Source: Nageia nagi (taxonomy: Eukaryota; Pinophyta). From it: DNA of 64,000 bases. The notes beneath the pieces are model-generated. The model was not told the origin of the DNA. It saw only the letters and a program-made list of their open reading frames with translations, and searched no databases. Positions 12,126-24,192 of the stretch are shown here, in pieces (within the stretch, counting starts at the first letter, position 1; each line of letters starts with the position of its first letter). Location: positions 68,882,001 through 68,946,000 of the forward strand of contig JBITNC010000001.1 of assembly GCA_050084985.1 (NCBI GenBank). Direction: 5' to 3'. A program made the position numbers and the translations under genes.

Positions 12126-12840
12126 TGTTATAACTAAAATAGTAATAATTAAAGTTATTTACAAAATAATCAATTTAAATAATTAATTATGAAATAAAAA
12201 ATTGATGACATGAAATATTGACCTAATTGAACTTGACTTATCAAATTGGATTTATGAAAGATACAAACTTGTACTTTACCTATGATGATGAAAAAAGGAA
12301 ATATTTGATCAAAAGAGGATGAACGATGAGCTTATCTAAAGAATGAAGCCACAAATCTAACCTTAACCCAACATTGGTGCTAGGAACCTAGTGGTGTCAT
12401 TGAGTTACCATTCTAGAACACCTTACCTTTTTTCTTGATGTATTCATCTCACCTTTGATGCATAGAATGTCACTCATGAATGAATGAAATATTATAGGAA
12501 TGCAAAGCTCAAATTATAACAAAATATAGAAATGATAGGTGGCATTAAGAAACACTAATCAAGAATGGCACAAGTATATTGACACCTATCAAGTATTTGG
12601 GATTATATCATATCATATCATTGATCATGCATAACCCGTCCACCTTTATAGGTTATAGGTCTAATGCTAAGGATCCTCCTTAGGCTTATTGTGATGTTGA
12701 TTTGATCTATTATCATAAAACATAAATATAGATAAGAGTTCACATTGATAAGAGTATTTATTTAATAAATTAAATAGATTATTTTGAATACCTTAAAAGA
12801 GTATTTTAATTATATTAAAATTACTTTTTAGGTGTTAATA
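12126..12840 (-). repeat. 3' LTR of element X
   Basis: The 715-bp LTR aligns along its length with 41232-41848; shared strings include gataggtggcattaagaaac and ctattatcataaaacataaa. It carries about 100 bp near 12594-12693 that the other LTR lacks. The minus-strand polypurine tract CAAAGTGGGGCATC (12854 down to 12841) immediately precedes it, so this is the 3' LTR. Confidence 0.8.
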
Positions 12841-12854
12841 GATGCCCCACTTTG
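12841..12854 (-). other. Polypurine tract of element X
   Basis: Read on the minus strand this is CAAAGTGGGGCATC, directly next to the U3 start of the LTR. A purine tract of the AAGTGGGG(G)CATC form before a TGTTAACACC-like LTR start is familiar in large plant Ty3/gypsy elements. It would prime plus-strand DNA synthesis. Confidence 0.7.
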
Positions 12855-14229
12855 AATATGATTTGATGCTTTTGGGACAAAAGATAATCAAAGCATAAAT
12901 TCAAAGTATTACAAGAAAAGTAAAGAAGTACTCCCTAAAAAGTTATCTCACGATGATAACTTTGGATGCCCAAATGTTTTGCCTATATTATGCCCCCTCT
13001 TTGACTTGGTTGTGACATGATGGACCTCTCATCATAGGAAGAATCCAAGGCAAAGATAAAGAAACATACAAATAGATTAAATAAGAAACATTTTTGCATA
13101 ATATATCTCAAATATAGACATTAAACATCATGATATGGAAATTATGTAAGTGATAAGAAAGCAAACCTATCTTTGGTGACTTACCCACCAAGAGTTATGA
13201 AGATGAATTGGTAATTTAAACTAATTAGCTTGGTTTTTTGATCCACCATGTTGCCATGCATTTTTGATATGGATGGTCCTTCCTTACAAATGCATCAAAT
13301 GATAAGATTGACCCTTCCTTACAAAGGCATCAAATGATAAGAGTGACCAACTTAGTTTCCCAAGCCACCATGTTTCCATGGATTTTCTGATAAGAGTGCT
13401 CCTTCCTTACAAAGGTTGCCATTGATAAGAGTGATCAACTTAGTTTCCCAAGCCACCATGTTTCCATGGATTTTTTGATAAGAGTTACCCTCTCTTACAA
13501 AGGAAAGCAATGATAAGCAATAAACATGATATGAAAATAATTTAAGATATATGATACATTTTCATAAGAACTATGATAAGTAACCATGCAAATATTTGAT
13601 AATTTACACATATGATAAGTAATTTTTCATGAAATTAAATGATAATCTCTATTTATGACAAGTGATATACAAAATCCATTTTTGCAAAGTATTATTTGAA
13701 ATACAACATGGAATGACAATTGCTAAGACAAGATCATATATAACTGTGTTATCATTAACATTCACAAAATTGACATTTATTCATGATATGTAATATGAAA
13801 GGAGCATTACAAAATGCATTTTTATAATATGATAAGATATCAAGAAGCATATAATTTTGAAAATCATTTTTTTTTTTATTAAAAGGGTAAATTTTGTATT
13901 AATAAAAAAAGTTGAACTTTTGAAAGGTTCTTCAAAACCTTTTACATCATTAAAATATAACTTAAAGAACAAAATGAAGCATAGCTATTCCTTTGTTAAT
14001 AAGAGATTAGATAAACATTAAAAAATATTTTAGTGATGGAGAGTGATTAAATAGTCACCATTATGTTCTAATTTGTATCTACCTAAGGCCTAATAAAGAC
14101 TTTAAAAAGATTAAACTATGTCAACCATTTATCATCTCAGAAAGATATTTACCAATTTTGAAATAAGTTTGATCACCCAAATTAAAATTTGATTAATCAC
14201 CTAGCCATTTAAAGCATTTTCCATTCAAT
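12855..14229. other. 3' untranslated region of X, including an 88-bp tandem array
   Basis: No gene is visible. The region is AT-rich and rich in gataag strings. The tandem array at 13249-13516 is listed separately. A T/A-rich segment follows at 13860-13920. Non-coding tandem repeats between the last ORF and the 3' LTR are common in large plant gypsy elements, which fits the placement. Confidence 0.45.
13249..13516. repeat. 88-bp tandem array, three units
   Basis: Two clear units start at 13341 (gagtgaccaacttagtttcc) and 13429 (gagtgatcaacttagtttcc), exactly 88 bp apart, and both contain caagccaccatgtttccatg. A more diverged unit precedes them (ccaccatgttgccatgcatt near 13251) with its own extra internal duplication of a cttccttacaaa(t/g)gcatcaaatgata string. 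Confidence 0.75.
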
Positions 14230-15900
14230 TTTGAAACTTGCTTGTCAGGCTCTCTTTCCCATGATTTGGGAATCCAAGCCTAGTCTATTAGGGGGTTTTG
14301 CATTTATTTCCATTGTACCTATTTGGCCTACTACTTTGTTGTGCTTGAAAGTTTCTTCCCTGCTCTTCATCTCCTTTTGCTTGTCTTTTTTGTTCACATA
14401 TTTCTCCAATTTCTCTTCCAAACTAATTCCCACAAAGGGATTGCTACATTTTATGTTGTACTTAATGAGGTTTTTTCATTCTACAATAGTTTTATGTTTC
14501 CCTATTTTGGACCTAGCTTAACTAGGAGTAGAGCATTGATGAATAAAAAAAACCATCACCAATAGAAGAATGCTGATGACTATCTGTAATTTCATTATCC
14601 TACTTCATAGTTTGATTCTTATATGTTTTAATGCCAACAACATAAATTTTATTCTAATCTACTGATTCTTTTTCCATTCCATCCTTTCTTTGTATTATTG
14701 AGTCTTGGTTGTTTAGCCAAGGGGTTTGAGGATCAAAATATTGTGGCCTTATTCTTGTGATCAATTTGGGGCAACACTTTTTCAAGTGCCCTTGTTGTTG
14801 ATAGTTGAAGCATCTCATAGTGAAATTTTTGTACTCAATATTTTGGACCCATTCTTTCTAGTTGGAGGAGAGTGTAATTATCTTTTACTAGTGGCTTTTT
14901 GTATCCATCCAAAAAAAACATTATTGCTTTAGTAAGGGTCTCTTTGGTTTCCATGTTTTCTTTTGTATATTCATCCAAATATTAGACTTCTCCCAAAGCA
15001 TTCCCAATCTTGCAAATAGTTGCTTTGCTCCAAAACTATTTTGGAAGGGCATACAAGTTTATCCACACTAATAACCTATGACTTTTTTAGTAAAGGGGTT
15101 GAAGTTTTTATACCATTCCCTCATATATATCCCCCTTTATCCAAAACACCATTTTCTTTTGTTATCTAAAACCCTCTTCATGTCATTGAAATGTTAAAAA
15201 ATATACATAAAGAAATTATTGGGGATAAATATAAGCTTGATCTCACTTATAGCATTGAACTTATCATCTACATATTTTAGAAAGTCTTCTTTATATGAAC
15301 TCCTCCCTCTCATCTTGCAGATGTGGGAATTGGATAATTCATGTAGACTCATTGCCATTTACTCCTCCTCTATTCTAAGAGTAATTTGAAGCTCTTCCAC
15401 ATTCCTTTCTTTAGCTACTTCCTTATATCTTTCTCTTTCATTCAAGTATCCATTTTGTGGTTCATCTCTACATACAAGTAGCACTACTTCTAGATTACCT
15501 CTATGCATCTCTCCTTTCAGTGTGGTCTCTTCTTTTATGGTCTCATTTAGCATGGTCTCTTTACTATATGAGTATTTGATTCCTCACTCCAATTTCTTTG
15601 TCTACTTTAAAAAATGTCTTACTCCTTCTCTTATGATTGTCCCAAAGCCCTTGAATTCTTCTCATTTTGATTCTTTATTCTTCCACTCATTGTTCTCACC
15701 ATAGTCTTACACTATACTCATAATATTCTCTCTTTCTCTTCCATCCATGATAAGTTCATTAGGGATCATGATTTCTATCTGGTAGCCATTTTCCTATCTA
15801 ACCTCTTGACAATTCCCTCATCCATTCTTTTTTTGATTCAATCATCCATTTTGTCTAGCCATTTCCCTTCTTACCAACCTCCAAAAAATATATGTTATAT
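14230..15900 (-). pseudogene. LINE ORF1-like remnant: DUF4283 and CCHC zinc knuckle
   Basis: On the minus strand the run WYKNFNPFTKKV (near 15100-15070) is followed after a short break by VWINLYALPK and FWSKATICKIGNALG (15065-14985), the signature of the DUF4283 domain of plant L1-type ORF1 proteins. Next comes a zinc knuckle (near 14820-14780) with first Cys, His and last Cys kept but the second Cys replaced by Tyr. Open stretches before and after (15359-15553, 14245-14433) are hydrophilic as expected for ORF1. Stops and shifts are numerous. An ORF2 should follow at lower coordinates but is absent; the sequence passes into the 3' region of element X. Confidence 0.7.
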
Positions 15901-17097
15901 AAAGAAAACATACACATTTTTTTCCATTTCATTGTAGATACAAAATATAAAAGAAAAAATGATGAAATTTGATCATCTTCACCTAGCGATAGTGCTAGGA
16001 GCATAGTAATGATGCTAGAGAAAGGTAATTAATTATTGAAAAGAAAGAATTCCTTAGGTATGTTCTGCATTCATGAAGTGAAAATGATAAACAATTTAGG
16101 AACATTTATTAGGTAATACAAAATTTGATGATAATTTCTATTTTAATTTTATCAATTTACCCTAAGGGGGATTTTTTGATGAATTAGATTTTTTTTATTG
16201 ACATTAAAATATCTTTTTATTTCATGCAAACTATGAGCAAAGTTATGACTTGAAACTTAATTTGAAAAGGACTAGTTTAATCCAATAATTGAGATGGAAT
16301 CTCGATAGCGTGCACCATTAAGGGAGATGTGAGAATATGAAAAATATTTTGCAAATGGACATACAATGTTTAATGAAAAAAAGAGGTTTGATTTTGGTTC
16401 ATAGAAAAGGATAAGTGATCAATTTAGAAAAAGGGGTTCCAAATAATTTATAAATAGGCAAAATTTGATTTCATTTTCACATTCTAATTTTGCCAACTTG
16501 ATCTCTAGTCCTTAAGGTTCTAGGTGTCCATTCAGATTGTTGAGGATTTTACAAAAGCTATTAGCTATTTGGGTGTAATTATTACAAATATGGATCATCA
16601 AATTACATTTCAACAAGGTCATAGGGTTCTTGTTGTTTGTTCTTCACTGAAGGGGCACCAAGTATTACAAATTTCTTCATATTCTTGGTTTATGCACGGA
16701 TTAGAATATTTTTAATGGATTAATTTTTTGAATTGGCTAAGCCTTTATTAAGTTTGAATTTTTTTTAAAAATTTTACTATAAAAATGTATGGACCACTTT
16801 TTATGTGCATGGGGGAAATAAAGCCTTTTTTATAATAGAATCTAGGAAAAACTCGATGGCTTGAATGGGGTGACATCACTAGATTCCAAGCATCACTTCT
16901 TGGATGAAAATTACCCAAAAAAATAATTATTTAGATTTTTTACAATTTTAACATATTTTGGTACATGAAATGTGGATAATTCATTGTTTATTTATGAATT
17001 TTAGCTAAAAAATTTTAACTTTTTAAATTTAGTTACTTTTTACTTCCAATTTGATCTTTATAACTTTATTATTGATAAGTTTTATATTTTTACATGG
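15901..17097. other. Unassigned spacer upstream of the plant mobile domain ORF
   Basis: No domain is recognisable. A short plus-strand ORF at 16524-16715 shows no family signature. The last bases before 17100 (tttacatggatgcag) have an acceptor-like pyrimidine-poor ...cag, so an intron end here is possible but weak. Confidence 0.3.
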
Positions 17098-18650
17098 ATG
17101 CAGGATCGAGCCTACTTGATGAGGTGTGAACCATGGAGTCCAACCATGGATGTAATCATGGATTTTATACTGACTACTAAGGAGAGAGGGAAACTAGATT
17201 CATCTAGTTTGGGTCACATGAGAAGCATAGTGCACAACCCAAGTAACAAGTACTTTTTGAATACTTTGTTGGAACATTGGTGTGATGAAGCCAACACATT
17301 CCATTTATCAATTGGTTAGATGAAAATCACCCTAGCTGATGTTCATCATATCCTATGAGTACCCTGAAGGGTACACTAATACAAAGGGCTACTTTGTTGA
17401 TGGGAGACATGGAGGAGCATTGCTATTAGCTCACAAGCATATAGTATTACTAGTAGCAAAAGGGGATGTGCTCCTTCATGATACCATGTACATACCCCCA
17501 AAGGACATATATAATGCCTATTGGTTTAGAATTTTTATGGTGGTTTTAATCAATACAATCTTTTGTAATGATAAGAACTATGAGTATTTTCATATTGGTT
17601 TCATTCCAATTATGAGAGGGATATGCCTTCATAGGGAGAGATACACATAGGCACCCTACTTACTGGCCATGCTCAATAGGGATCTTCACAACTTTGTGTC
17701 TATGAAGAAGGAAGGTAGTATAGTGGCCCATTCTTTCATACTGTAGGCCTAGGCATATGAGCACATCAATATTGATTAGACCTATTTACCCACTATGACT
17801 TGAGAAGATATGCCCCACTAGTTGCGATGGTAGACTATACATTTATAGGGGTGATATGAGGAGTAGAGTATTGTCATAAAATTATTGACTTTTTGGATGA
17901 GGATGACGTAATATGGGACCCCTACTTTGAATTGCCTATGTAGGAGGAGTCATATGATGAGATATCATGGAATATGAGTCCTTATCACATCTAGGGTCAT
18001 TAGTAGGGTACTAAGTTATACCAACAAGATAGAGTATTATGATATTTATCATAACCCAAGATGTACCTATTCCAAGAGTGTGATTGATTATGTCACAATA
18101 TTATAGATATTAGACCATTCCACTAAGGGTTTTGGCTATGCTAGTATGGAGTACAGAGTGGGAGGTATTAGAGGATCGTACCCCTAGGGTACTTGCCCAC
18201 ATCATCAATATACTATAGAGTATCAATTATGGTGGGAATCAATTAGGTCTATGCTACTAGGCCTTTAGGATGAGGAGGGAGATGATGTAGAGGTGGTGGT
18301 GGTGGAGGAGGAGATGATAGTAGAGGAGGATCCTATGGATATCAACAATCCACCACCACCTACCCAAATGGTTTATCCATCCACATTAAAAGCTACTCCT
18401 CCCTTGGTGGATACTTTAGGTATATTAGTGACACAATAAAGGTTTTTTATTTATTTTATATCCTAGTTTTTGTAATAAAAAATTGATTTTGGCATTTTCT
18501 ACTATCAAACATGACTAGAGGCTCAAATAGAGGCATTGCAAGCATAAGTATTGAGCCTATAGGTGCAACTAATGAATGAAAGAATGTAAAGGATATACAA
18601 CCTAGGTTTCCAATCATCAAACTTGTTAAGAATATTCCAAATAATTTAAA
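17098..18650 (+). pseudogene. Plant mobile domain (PMD, aminotransferase-like) protein, antisense within X
   Basis: The opening part contains the PMD hallmark LEHWCDEANTFHL followed by a stop and MKITLADVHHIL (17268-17355), equivalent to the ERW.(P)ETHTFHLP.GE.T.TL.DV..(L/I)LGL core of the family. The domain continues through a frameshift (YWFRIFMVVLINTIF near 17520, then an APYLLAMLNRDLHNF stretch near 17654) and a VEVVVVEEE acidic linker (about 18285). It ends with a Pro-rich segment and a heptad-like LEAQIEALQA region near 18515-18580 (coiled coil likely). PMD proteins occur as host genes and as captured or accessory ORFs in transposable elements. Here it lies on the plus strand inside minus-strand element X, so it is antisense to X's gag. 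At least eight stops and several shifts make it a pseudogene. It could instead be a fragment of an inserted element. Confidence 0.75.
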
Positions 18651-19364
18651 ATTTTGATAAACATACATATTTTTTACAAATCAAAATACATATTTCAAAA
18701 CTTGGATGCAAAATTTGCACTTTTTTAGGACTAGGGATAGAGTGGCAAAGCTAGACTCCAACGTTGCTTGACTAAGGGAAAGAGAGGACATATAATTTTA
18801 AACAAACCAATTTTCATTTACACAAAATGATGAAAATTAGATATAAAAATGAAAAATAAAAGAAAATGATTTACAGAATAGCCAAAACACCATCAATATC
18901 AAGGATCATACCTAGAATTGGTGGTCATTGTACTTGCTATTTTGGTGGTGGTTGTGGCTAAGGGATACTCATATTTTTGTTCTAGAACTTCTTTCCATCA
19001 TCATCAAGTTCTACCTTATTGATTATGGAAATGTATTATTTAAAATCCTCAACCTTTGTTTTTGGGAATGCATCGATCCATCATGTACTGCTTTAGCCTT
19101 GTGGTACTACAAAACTTTATCTTAAACTTCATTATCAAATTTAAAATTTCCTTTTACATGAAAGTATTGGATTATATTTTCAAATGATAAAACTTTTTAT
19201 GGCATGATTAGCTCATCTACAGAAATTATAAAGGAGGTGTGCTTGATATGCCAAAGGTTTAATTTGGGAGGGCTCTTCCATTGGTGGATAACAAAATAAG
19301 TACATGGATACTAAAGCATCCAAGACCTCACTAATATCCTAATGAAATTTGGTATATTATTTAT
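18651..19364. other. Unassigned spacer between PMD ORF and gag of X
   Basis: If X were autonomous, its protease and reverse transcriptase should begin here on the minus strand, but I see no motif of either. Short open stretches on both strands show no domain. Confidence 0.35.
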
Positions 19365-19997
19365 ATTATCTTATAGGTTCCCAAATGTTGATATCATAAT
19401 GGATGACTCTAGTAATCATTTTGACTTTAGGCATTGTTTGGTGTTGGATCTTTCTAGGTTTCTCAAGAAAGTTAGGTTTTAGTATTGATGTTTGCTTCAT
19501 GTGGGATAAAGGTTCATTAAAGGCCTTGTTATGGGATTCTTTTCTAATCATATCATCTATTAACTTGTCATAAGGATAGTCTTGAAAATAAAAAAAAAGT
19601 CACATCTACAATATGGTAACAATCCTCAAAAAAGGACATGCTTCTTTTTTTAGCAGGGATTTGAACTTGGTTAGCTACTTTGGATCACTCAACAATGAAA
19701 TCCTTAACAAGTTTACCTTGCTTTTGTTTTAGGTTATATATGTATAAGGGATATGGTTCTTGGGTTACAAACAAGTTATAACGATATAGAAATACCTTAA
19801 CAATATCTTCAAAATATTTAATACTTTCATTAGGAAAATTAATAAAATAAAATAATAATTCAAATTTTAAAGTAAGAGGGAACAATTTAGGCAATAAATA
19901 ATCATTTTTTTAAAGGAAATAGCCTCTAAGTGGTATGTTTGCAAATGTACCCTAGGATCAAAATGACCATCAAACATAAAAAATATTACTTATTTGA
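19365..19997 (-). pseudogene. gag: Ty3/gypsy Gag remnant of element X
   Basis: On the minus strand the sequence starts MFDGHFDPRVHLQTY (19976-19932), the FDG..DP..HL entry of Retrotrans_gag, then LFPLTLKFELLFYFINFPNE (19885-19826), then SIKYFEDIVKVFLYRYN, and NLKQKQGKLVKDFIVEW, the canonical LKQ..GE....F..RW region. The amino-terminal part was separated when Y inserted and is probably represented in 40934-41231. Downstream the frame runs on with few stops to about 19366 (HNKAFNEPLSHMKQTS). It would form the particle shell. Its type differs from the Gag of Y. Confidence 0.8.
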
Positions 19998-21739
19998 TGA
20001 TCAGTATAATGCAACCTCAAAGGGTTTGGTCTAGTCGAGTTCTCCATTGCCCACAATAGTAGGTTCCTTGAGAGAATGGAAGGTGGTGGAGATGTGCTCA
20101 TGTTGATATTCTACTCAATATCCAGATTATAGGCCAATTCCTATAAATTGTGAAAGTTAAAAGTAACAAGAAAGAGATAAAAAGGTAAAGAGTAACATGA
20201 AAGAGATGAACACATTAAATTAAAAGTAAACAAGAACTATATAGCCTAGAAATTGTAGCACAGGTAGCAATTCATGACCAAGATTAAGAATAATGAAGTA
20301 TATTACCCCTACGGTCTCACAATCATAATGCATAACCATAACTTAATACATCATTTCATACATAACATTCACAAAGTGTAACAAACAACCACTTGTTGCA
20401 AAGGAAAAAGAATTATCAATCTACATTATTATATATGAAAGTATCTTATAGACTTAGGCAAATTTGCTAAAATGTCCAACCATGTAAACTTATAACAGTC
20501 CACTATTTATACATTTACATGCCCTATTGGGTGGTTATCTATCATTAATATACATAAATACTCCTCTTGATTGAAAATAGTAAAGAAAACTATTTATAAT
20601 TAATATCACAACAATGTTAAATTACATAGTAAATAAGTACCAACAACACCATAGTCTGGGGATTTGAAATTTTTTATCCATTGTACTCATTGAGACACAA
20701 TCTTCCTAATTTTTTGTTGACTGCTTTCTCTTAGCTCTATAGCTGATTAAAGATGTACTTGTCTATAACTTGATTAGTATATTATTTCTAGTTGCATGGA
20801 ATAATGGGGGTAATGAATAGTATATTATTTAAGTCCAAGAAGAAACTACCACTATCATGTGAGTTTTAGTTGACACATTGATAGAGCCTCAAAGGTTAAA
20901 CACTTATGATCAAGTGGAATTAGGTGTTAATTCTTACCCATTATTCTTATTTTAGTCTGGTAGGTTTTATTTCTCTTTTTTGGGCTCTAATGATGATCAA
21001 GCTTCTCTTAGCACTCGTGGAGTTTTAGGTAGGAGGTGTGATGTCATCATTGGAAATTGATGGCTTTGTTTGATTACCTTCATGTATTATCTTTCATTAA
21101 ATATGGTATTTACCTCCATTATGGTACTTCTTTCCATTCATTATCCTAGGACCACTAATTTTAGCTAAAAGTTTTGACATCATCACTCAAAATCTGTGGG
21201 ATTTATTTGATCTTATGAAATATCTCTCATTGAATGAAATAGTGCCCATTATTGCTTATCCTAAGATCCAATAATTTCACACAATAATGGTGACATCATT
21301 CTAAAAATTAGTAGGATCTAATTGATTAACTTGTAACATCCCTTGGAAATTCTCATTATTGGGTCAAGACCTCCTAAAGAATGGTGAGCTCTATGATATT
21401 ACTTGCTAGAGATCTAGATATGATTTGAACTTACATTTACAATAAATCTCAATCTTTATTTTTCAATGATTATTTAAATTTACTTTACAATGAATCTTGA
21501 ACTTAATTTAGACACTTACTTCCCTTACATATTACAATACTACCCGGATATGGTACATTGTTCTCGATAATGACTTAGACAAAAATTCCATAAATTTTGA
21601 CTCTTTTTATATAGACAATTCCCAAAAAGATAGTTAGATTGAATAAGGTCTATTTCCAAGAGTTACTACAATACCCTCTAGGTAGCGAATAGGCCTTTTG
21701 AATCAAAATAAGATTAATTCACAAATATAAACAATACCA
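19998..21739 (-). repeat. 3' LTR of element Y
   Basis: The 1742-bp block aligns with 39124-40933 from tgatcagtataatg at the left end to cacaaatataaacaatacc at the right end. Shared strings include ttacatgccctattgggtgg and acttatgatcaagtgga. Divergence is moderate with small indels. On the minus strand it starts TGGTATTG and ends CTGATCA. Short ORFs in it are not considered genes. Confidence 0.8.
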
Positions 21740-22900
21740 AGTCATCTTTCTATGCTAGAATTGTAGTAATGCATTTTTCTACTTCATATGCATACATGAT
21801 GAAATCTTTTGACATATTAGGATTTTGTAGAACATGAGCTTTTGTTATGGCCTTTTTGATCTCTTGAAAGGCTAGCTTTGCTTCATCTAGCCAAGAAAAT
21901 ACAACATATTTTTTTAACATTATGGTGATTAGGGATATAATTTCTAAAAAATCATTAATGAACTTTCTAATGCAATTGATTTGACCAAGGAATGATTACA
22001 AGGCCTTATTATTGGAAGGGAGTGGTAACAATTCAATAGCTTTCACTATGTTAGGATCAATTGATAATCCCTTCTCTGAGACAACATGTCTAAGTAATTT
22101 TCCTTAGTTAACCATAAATATAGACTTTTTGGGATTGATTGAAATCCCAAATTGTACACATTTTTCAAACACTTGTCTAAGGTATTGCAAATGATGTTCT
22201 CTACTCTTTGAAAATATCATGATATCATCTAGGTAGACTAAGATAATCTTATTTATCAAATTTTCAAATTCATAATCCATGGCTCTTTGAAAGGTTGCTA
22301 TAACATTAGAAAGAAAAAGGGCATTATTTGAAAAGTAAATGGCCCCATTTAGTTGTAAATGCATTTTTGTATTAGTCTTCATCCTTTTCCCAACTATAAT
22401 TGAATCCTAAGTAACCATCAATCATAGACAAATAGTAAGCTTTGACTACTATATGTAGGATATGTTCCATTAGTGGGAGAGGATAAATATCTTTGGGAGA
22501 CACTTGATTCAAGTTTTTGAAATCAACACAATTTGATTTTTCCATTTTTCTTTCTAACTATAACTAGATTTGAAACCCAAGAAGAATGCTTAATGGAATA
22601 AATTATTCTTGAATCAAGTAGTTTGATCAGTTCTTGCTTCATGGATTCTATTTTTGGGTTGAATGGCCTTTATTTTTGCCTATATGATTTTACATCTAGT
22701 TCAAGCTCAATGGTGTGTTGGATGACATTTTTGTCATATGTCCTAAGATCATCATAAGTACAAGAAATTGATCTTGATAACTCATGATAAATCTAAGATA
22801 TGATACTCTTTTATTCATTAGAACATTGTGATCCAACCTTTATATACTTCCTAGGTTCTATTTCTAGCTCAATATGAACCTCATTTTGAATGGCCAAAGA
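21740..22900 (-). pseudogene. pol: Pol of Y: reverse transcriptase and start of RNase H
   Basis: Gypsy RT motifs read on the minus strand: a degraded ATFQRAMDYEF (around 22297-22265), the catalytic YLDDIMIFSK box near 22235 with both aspartates kept, then FGISINPKKSIF near 22150, then LRHVVSEKG, FLGQIN and LKKYVVFSW. It enters RNase H with KDFIMYAYEVEKCITTILA (usual form KDFILYTDAS...AIGAVL.Q), where the first catalytic Asp has become a Tyr or Ala-type residue. The frame then meets the LTR border directly, with no connection domain and no integrase. Stops sit at several sites. The RT core alone looks structurally complete. Confidence 0.8.
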
Positions 22901-23639
22901 TTTGGCTTTCTAAACATCTTCTAAATCAAATAGTGTTTCAAAAAAGAGTAAACCTTTTGGTATGACATTGTTTCTAAGTTGAATAACATCTAACTCTTGG
23001 AAGTAGTCAAGTAATTCTTGAATACCAAATGTGTGAGATACTATTTCATCCAATAGGAAATTCATAATATGCTCATCAGAATTAAATACTTGCCAAAAAT
23101 TTATAGCATCAAGAACTGATGGTTTACATTGAACTTTAAATCCAAGGCTTCCTCCTTTATAATGAACAAGGTTATAATGAGCCCTTCTAGTAGCAAGTAC
23201 ATTATCTATCTCATTGTAACTTATAGGAATAGATATAAAATTGATAAACAAGATTGACTCTAATAAATCCTAGACTTTATTCCTATAGGTCTTTAGATTG
23301 TGATGTTTTGCATTAATTTTAATTTTAATTTGCTTTATGACCAATTCTGAATCACCATGGACAATTAGGCATCTAATGCCCATACTAATTACTTTAGATA
23401 ACCCTAGAAAAAGGGTTTAATATTTAACAACATTGTTTGTACAAATCCATATGAATATGAATGAGAATCTCTTCATATGCCCTCTAAAGATTTGAATACA
23501 ACTCTAGCTCCACATCCATGTTTACATATGGCTCCATCAAAGTACATTGTCCATAACTCATGCTTCCTTTCAAATTGATAGAAATTGGTTATGAATTCTC
23601 ATATAAATAATAATTGCCCATGCCAAAATCTATCACCTA
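22901..23639 (-). pseudogene. Y pol linker between protease and RT
   Basis: A 113-codon open stretch (22910-23251) and broken frames on both sides join protease to RT. The stretch reads as a globular soluble protein (for example GGSLGFKVQCKPSVLDAINF), but I do not recognise a domain. Its position matches the variable region between protease and RT in large plant gypsy polyproteins. The part at 23251-23640 has more stops. Confidence 0.45.
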
Positions 23640-24192
23640 ATAGTCCAAGTCATTTGCTAAAAGAATTTTAGTTGTCAAGAGTGTTTCTGTGAGTGTATCA
23701 CTTTTAAATACTTCTATAGGTTGAGGATAATCCATATAGTTATTCTCTATTATATTCTTAAGATGAACACTTTTGGTACCCTCATTTAAAATCTTTTCTT
23801 GCTTGTTTTGGAAGGGAAATAAAATATGAGTATAATCTAAGGCAAGGACCCTCCCAATTTAACAGTGAATTCTCTAGATAAACATATTCCAAATAGAGGT
23901 GGAAGATCAACCATAATGATATATTGAATTACACAAATATCATGGAATGCATTTAGAGTTATTGGGACTCTTTTAACACTACCAACAAAATCTACAGAGG
24001 AAGAATCCAATTGCATAACACCATAAATACATCTTGTAATATATAACTTCATTTTATTTGCAACAGCTTTGGGAATAATGGTAATAGAAGTTTCAGGATC
24101 TATTATACAGTTATTTACTACCCAACCTTCTAATTTAAGGGAAAAATAGAATGGTAGGGGTTTCCTAATACCTATGGGACTTGGAGTGACAT
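23640..24192 (-). pseudogene. pol: Retropepsin-like protease of Y
   Basis: On the minus strand: LPFYFSLKLEGWVVNNCIID then PETSITIIPKAVANKMKL. The retropepsin active site D-(S/T)-G-A-S appears as D-P-E-T-S, so the glycine is lost. The flap-side half follows with SVKRVPITLNAFHDICVIQY and a VDLPPLFGICLSREF segment corresponding to the D.P..(L/I)G..(F/W) end of such proteases. The amino-terminal linker is in 31036-31339, beyond Z2. The protease would cleave Gag-Pol; here it is inactive. Confidence 0.75.
24053..24192. repeat. Left copy of the 140-bp duplication flanking Z2
   Basis: The 140 bp from tttatttgcaacagctttgg to ttggagtgacat abut the 5' end of Z2 exactly. The same 140 bp recur at 30896-31035 with about four substitutions and no indel, four bases beyond the 3' LTR of Z2. 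Both copies are part of the protease/linker coding sequence of element Y. Confidence 0.9.
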
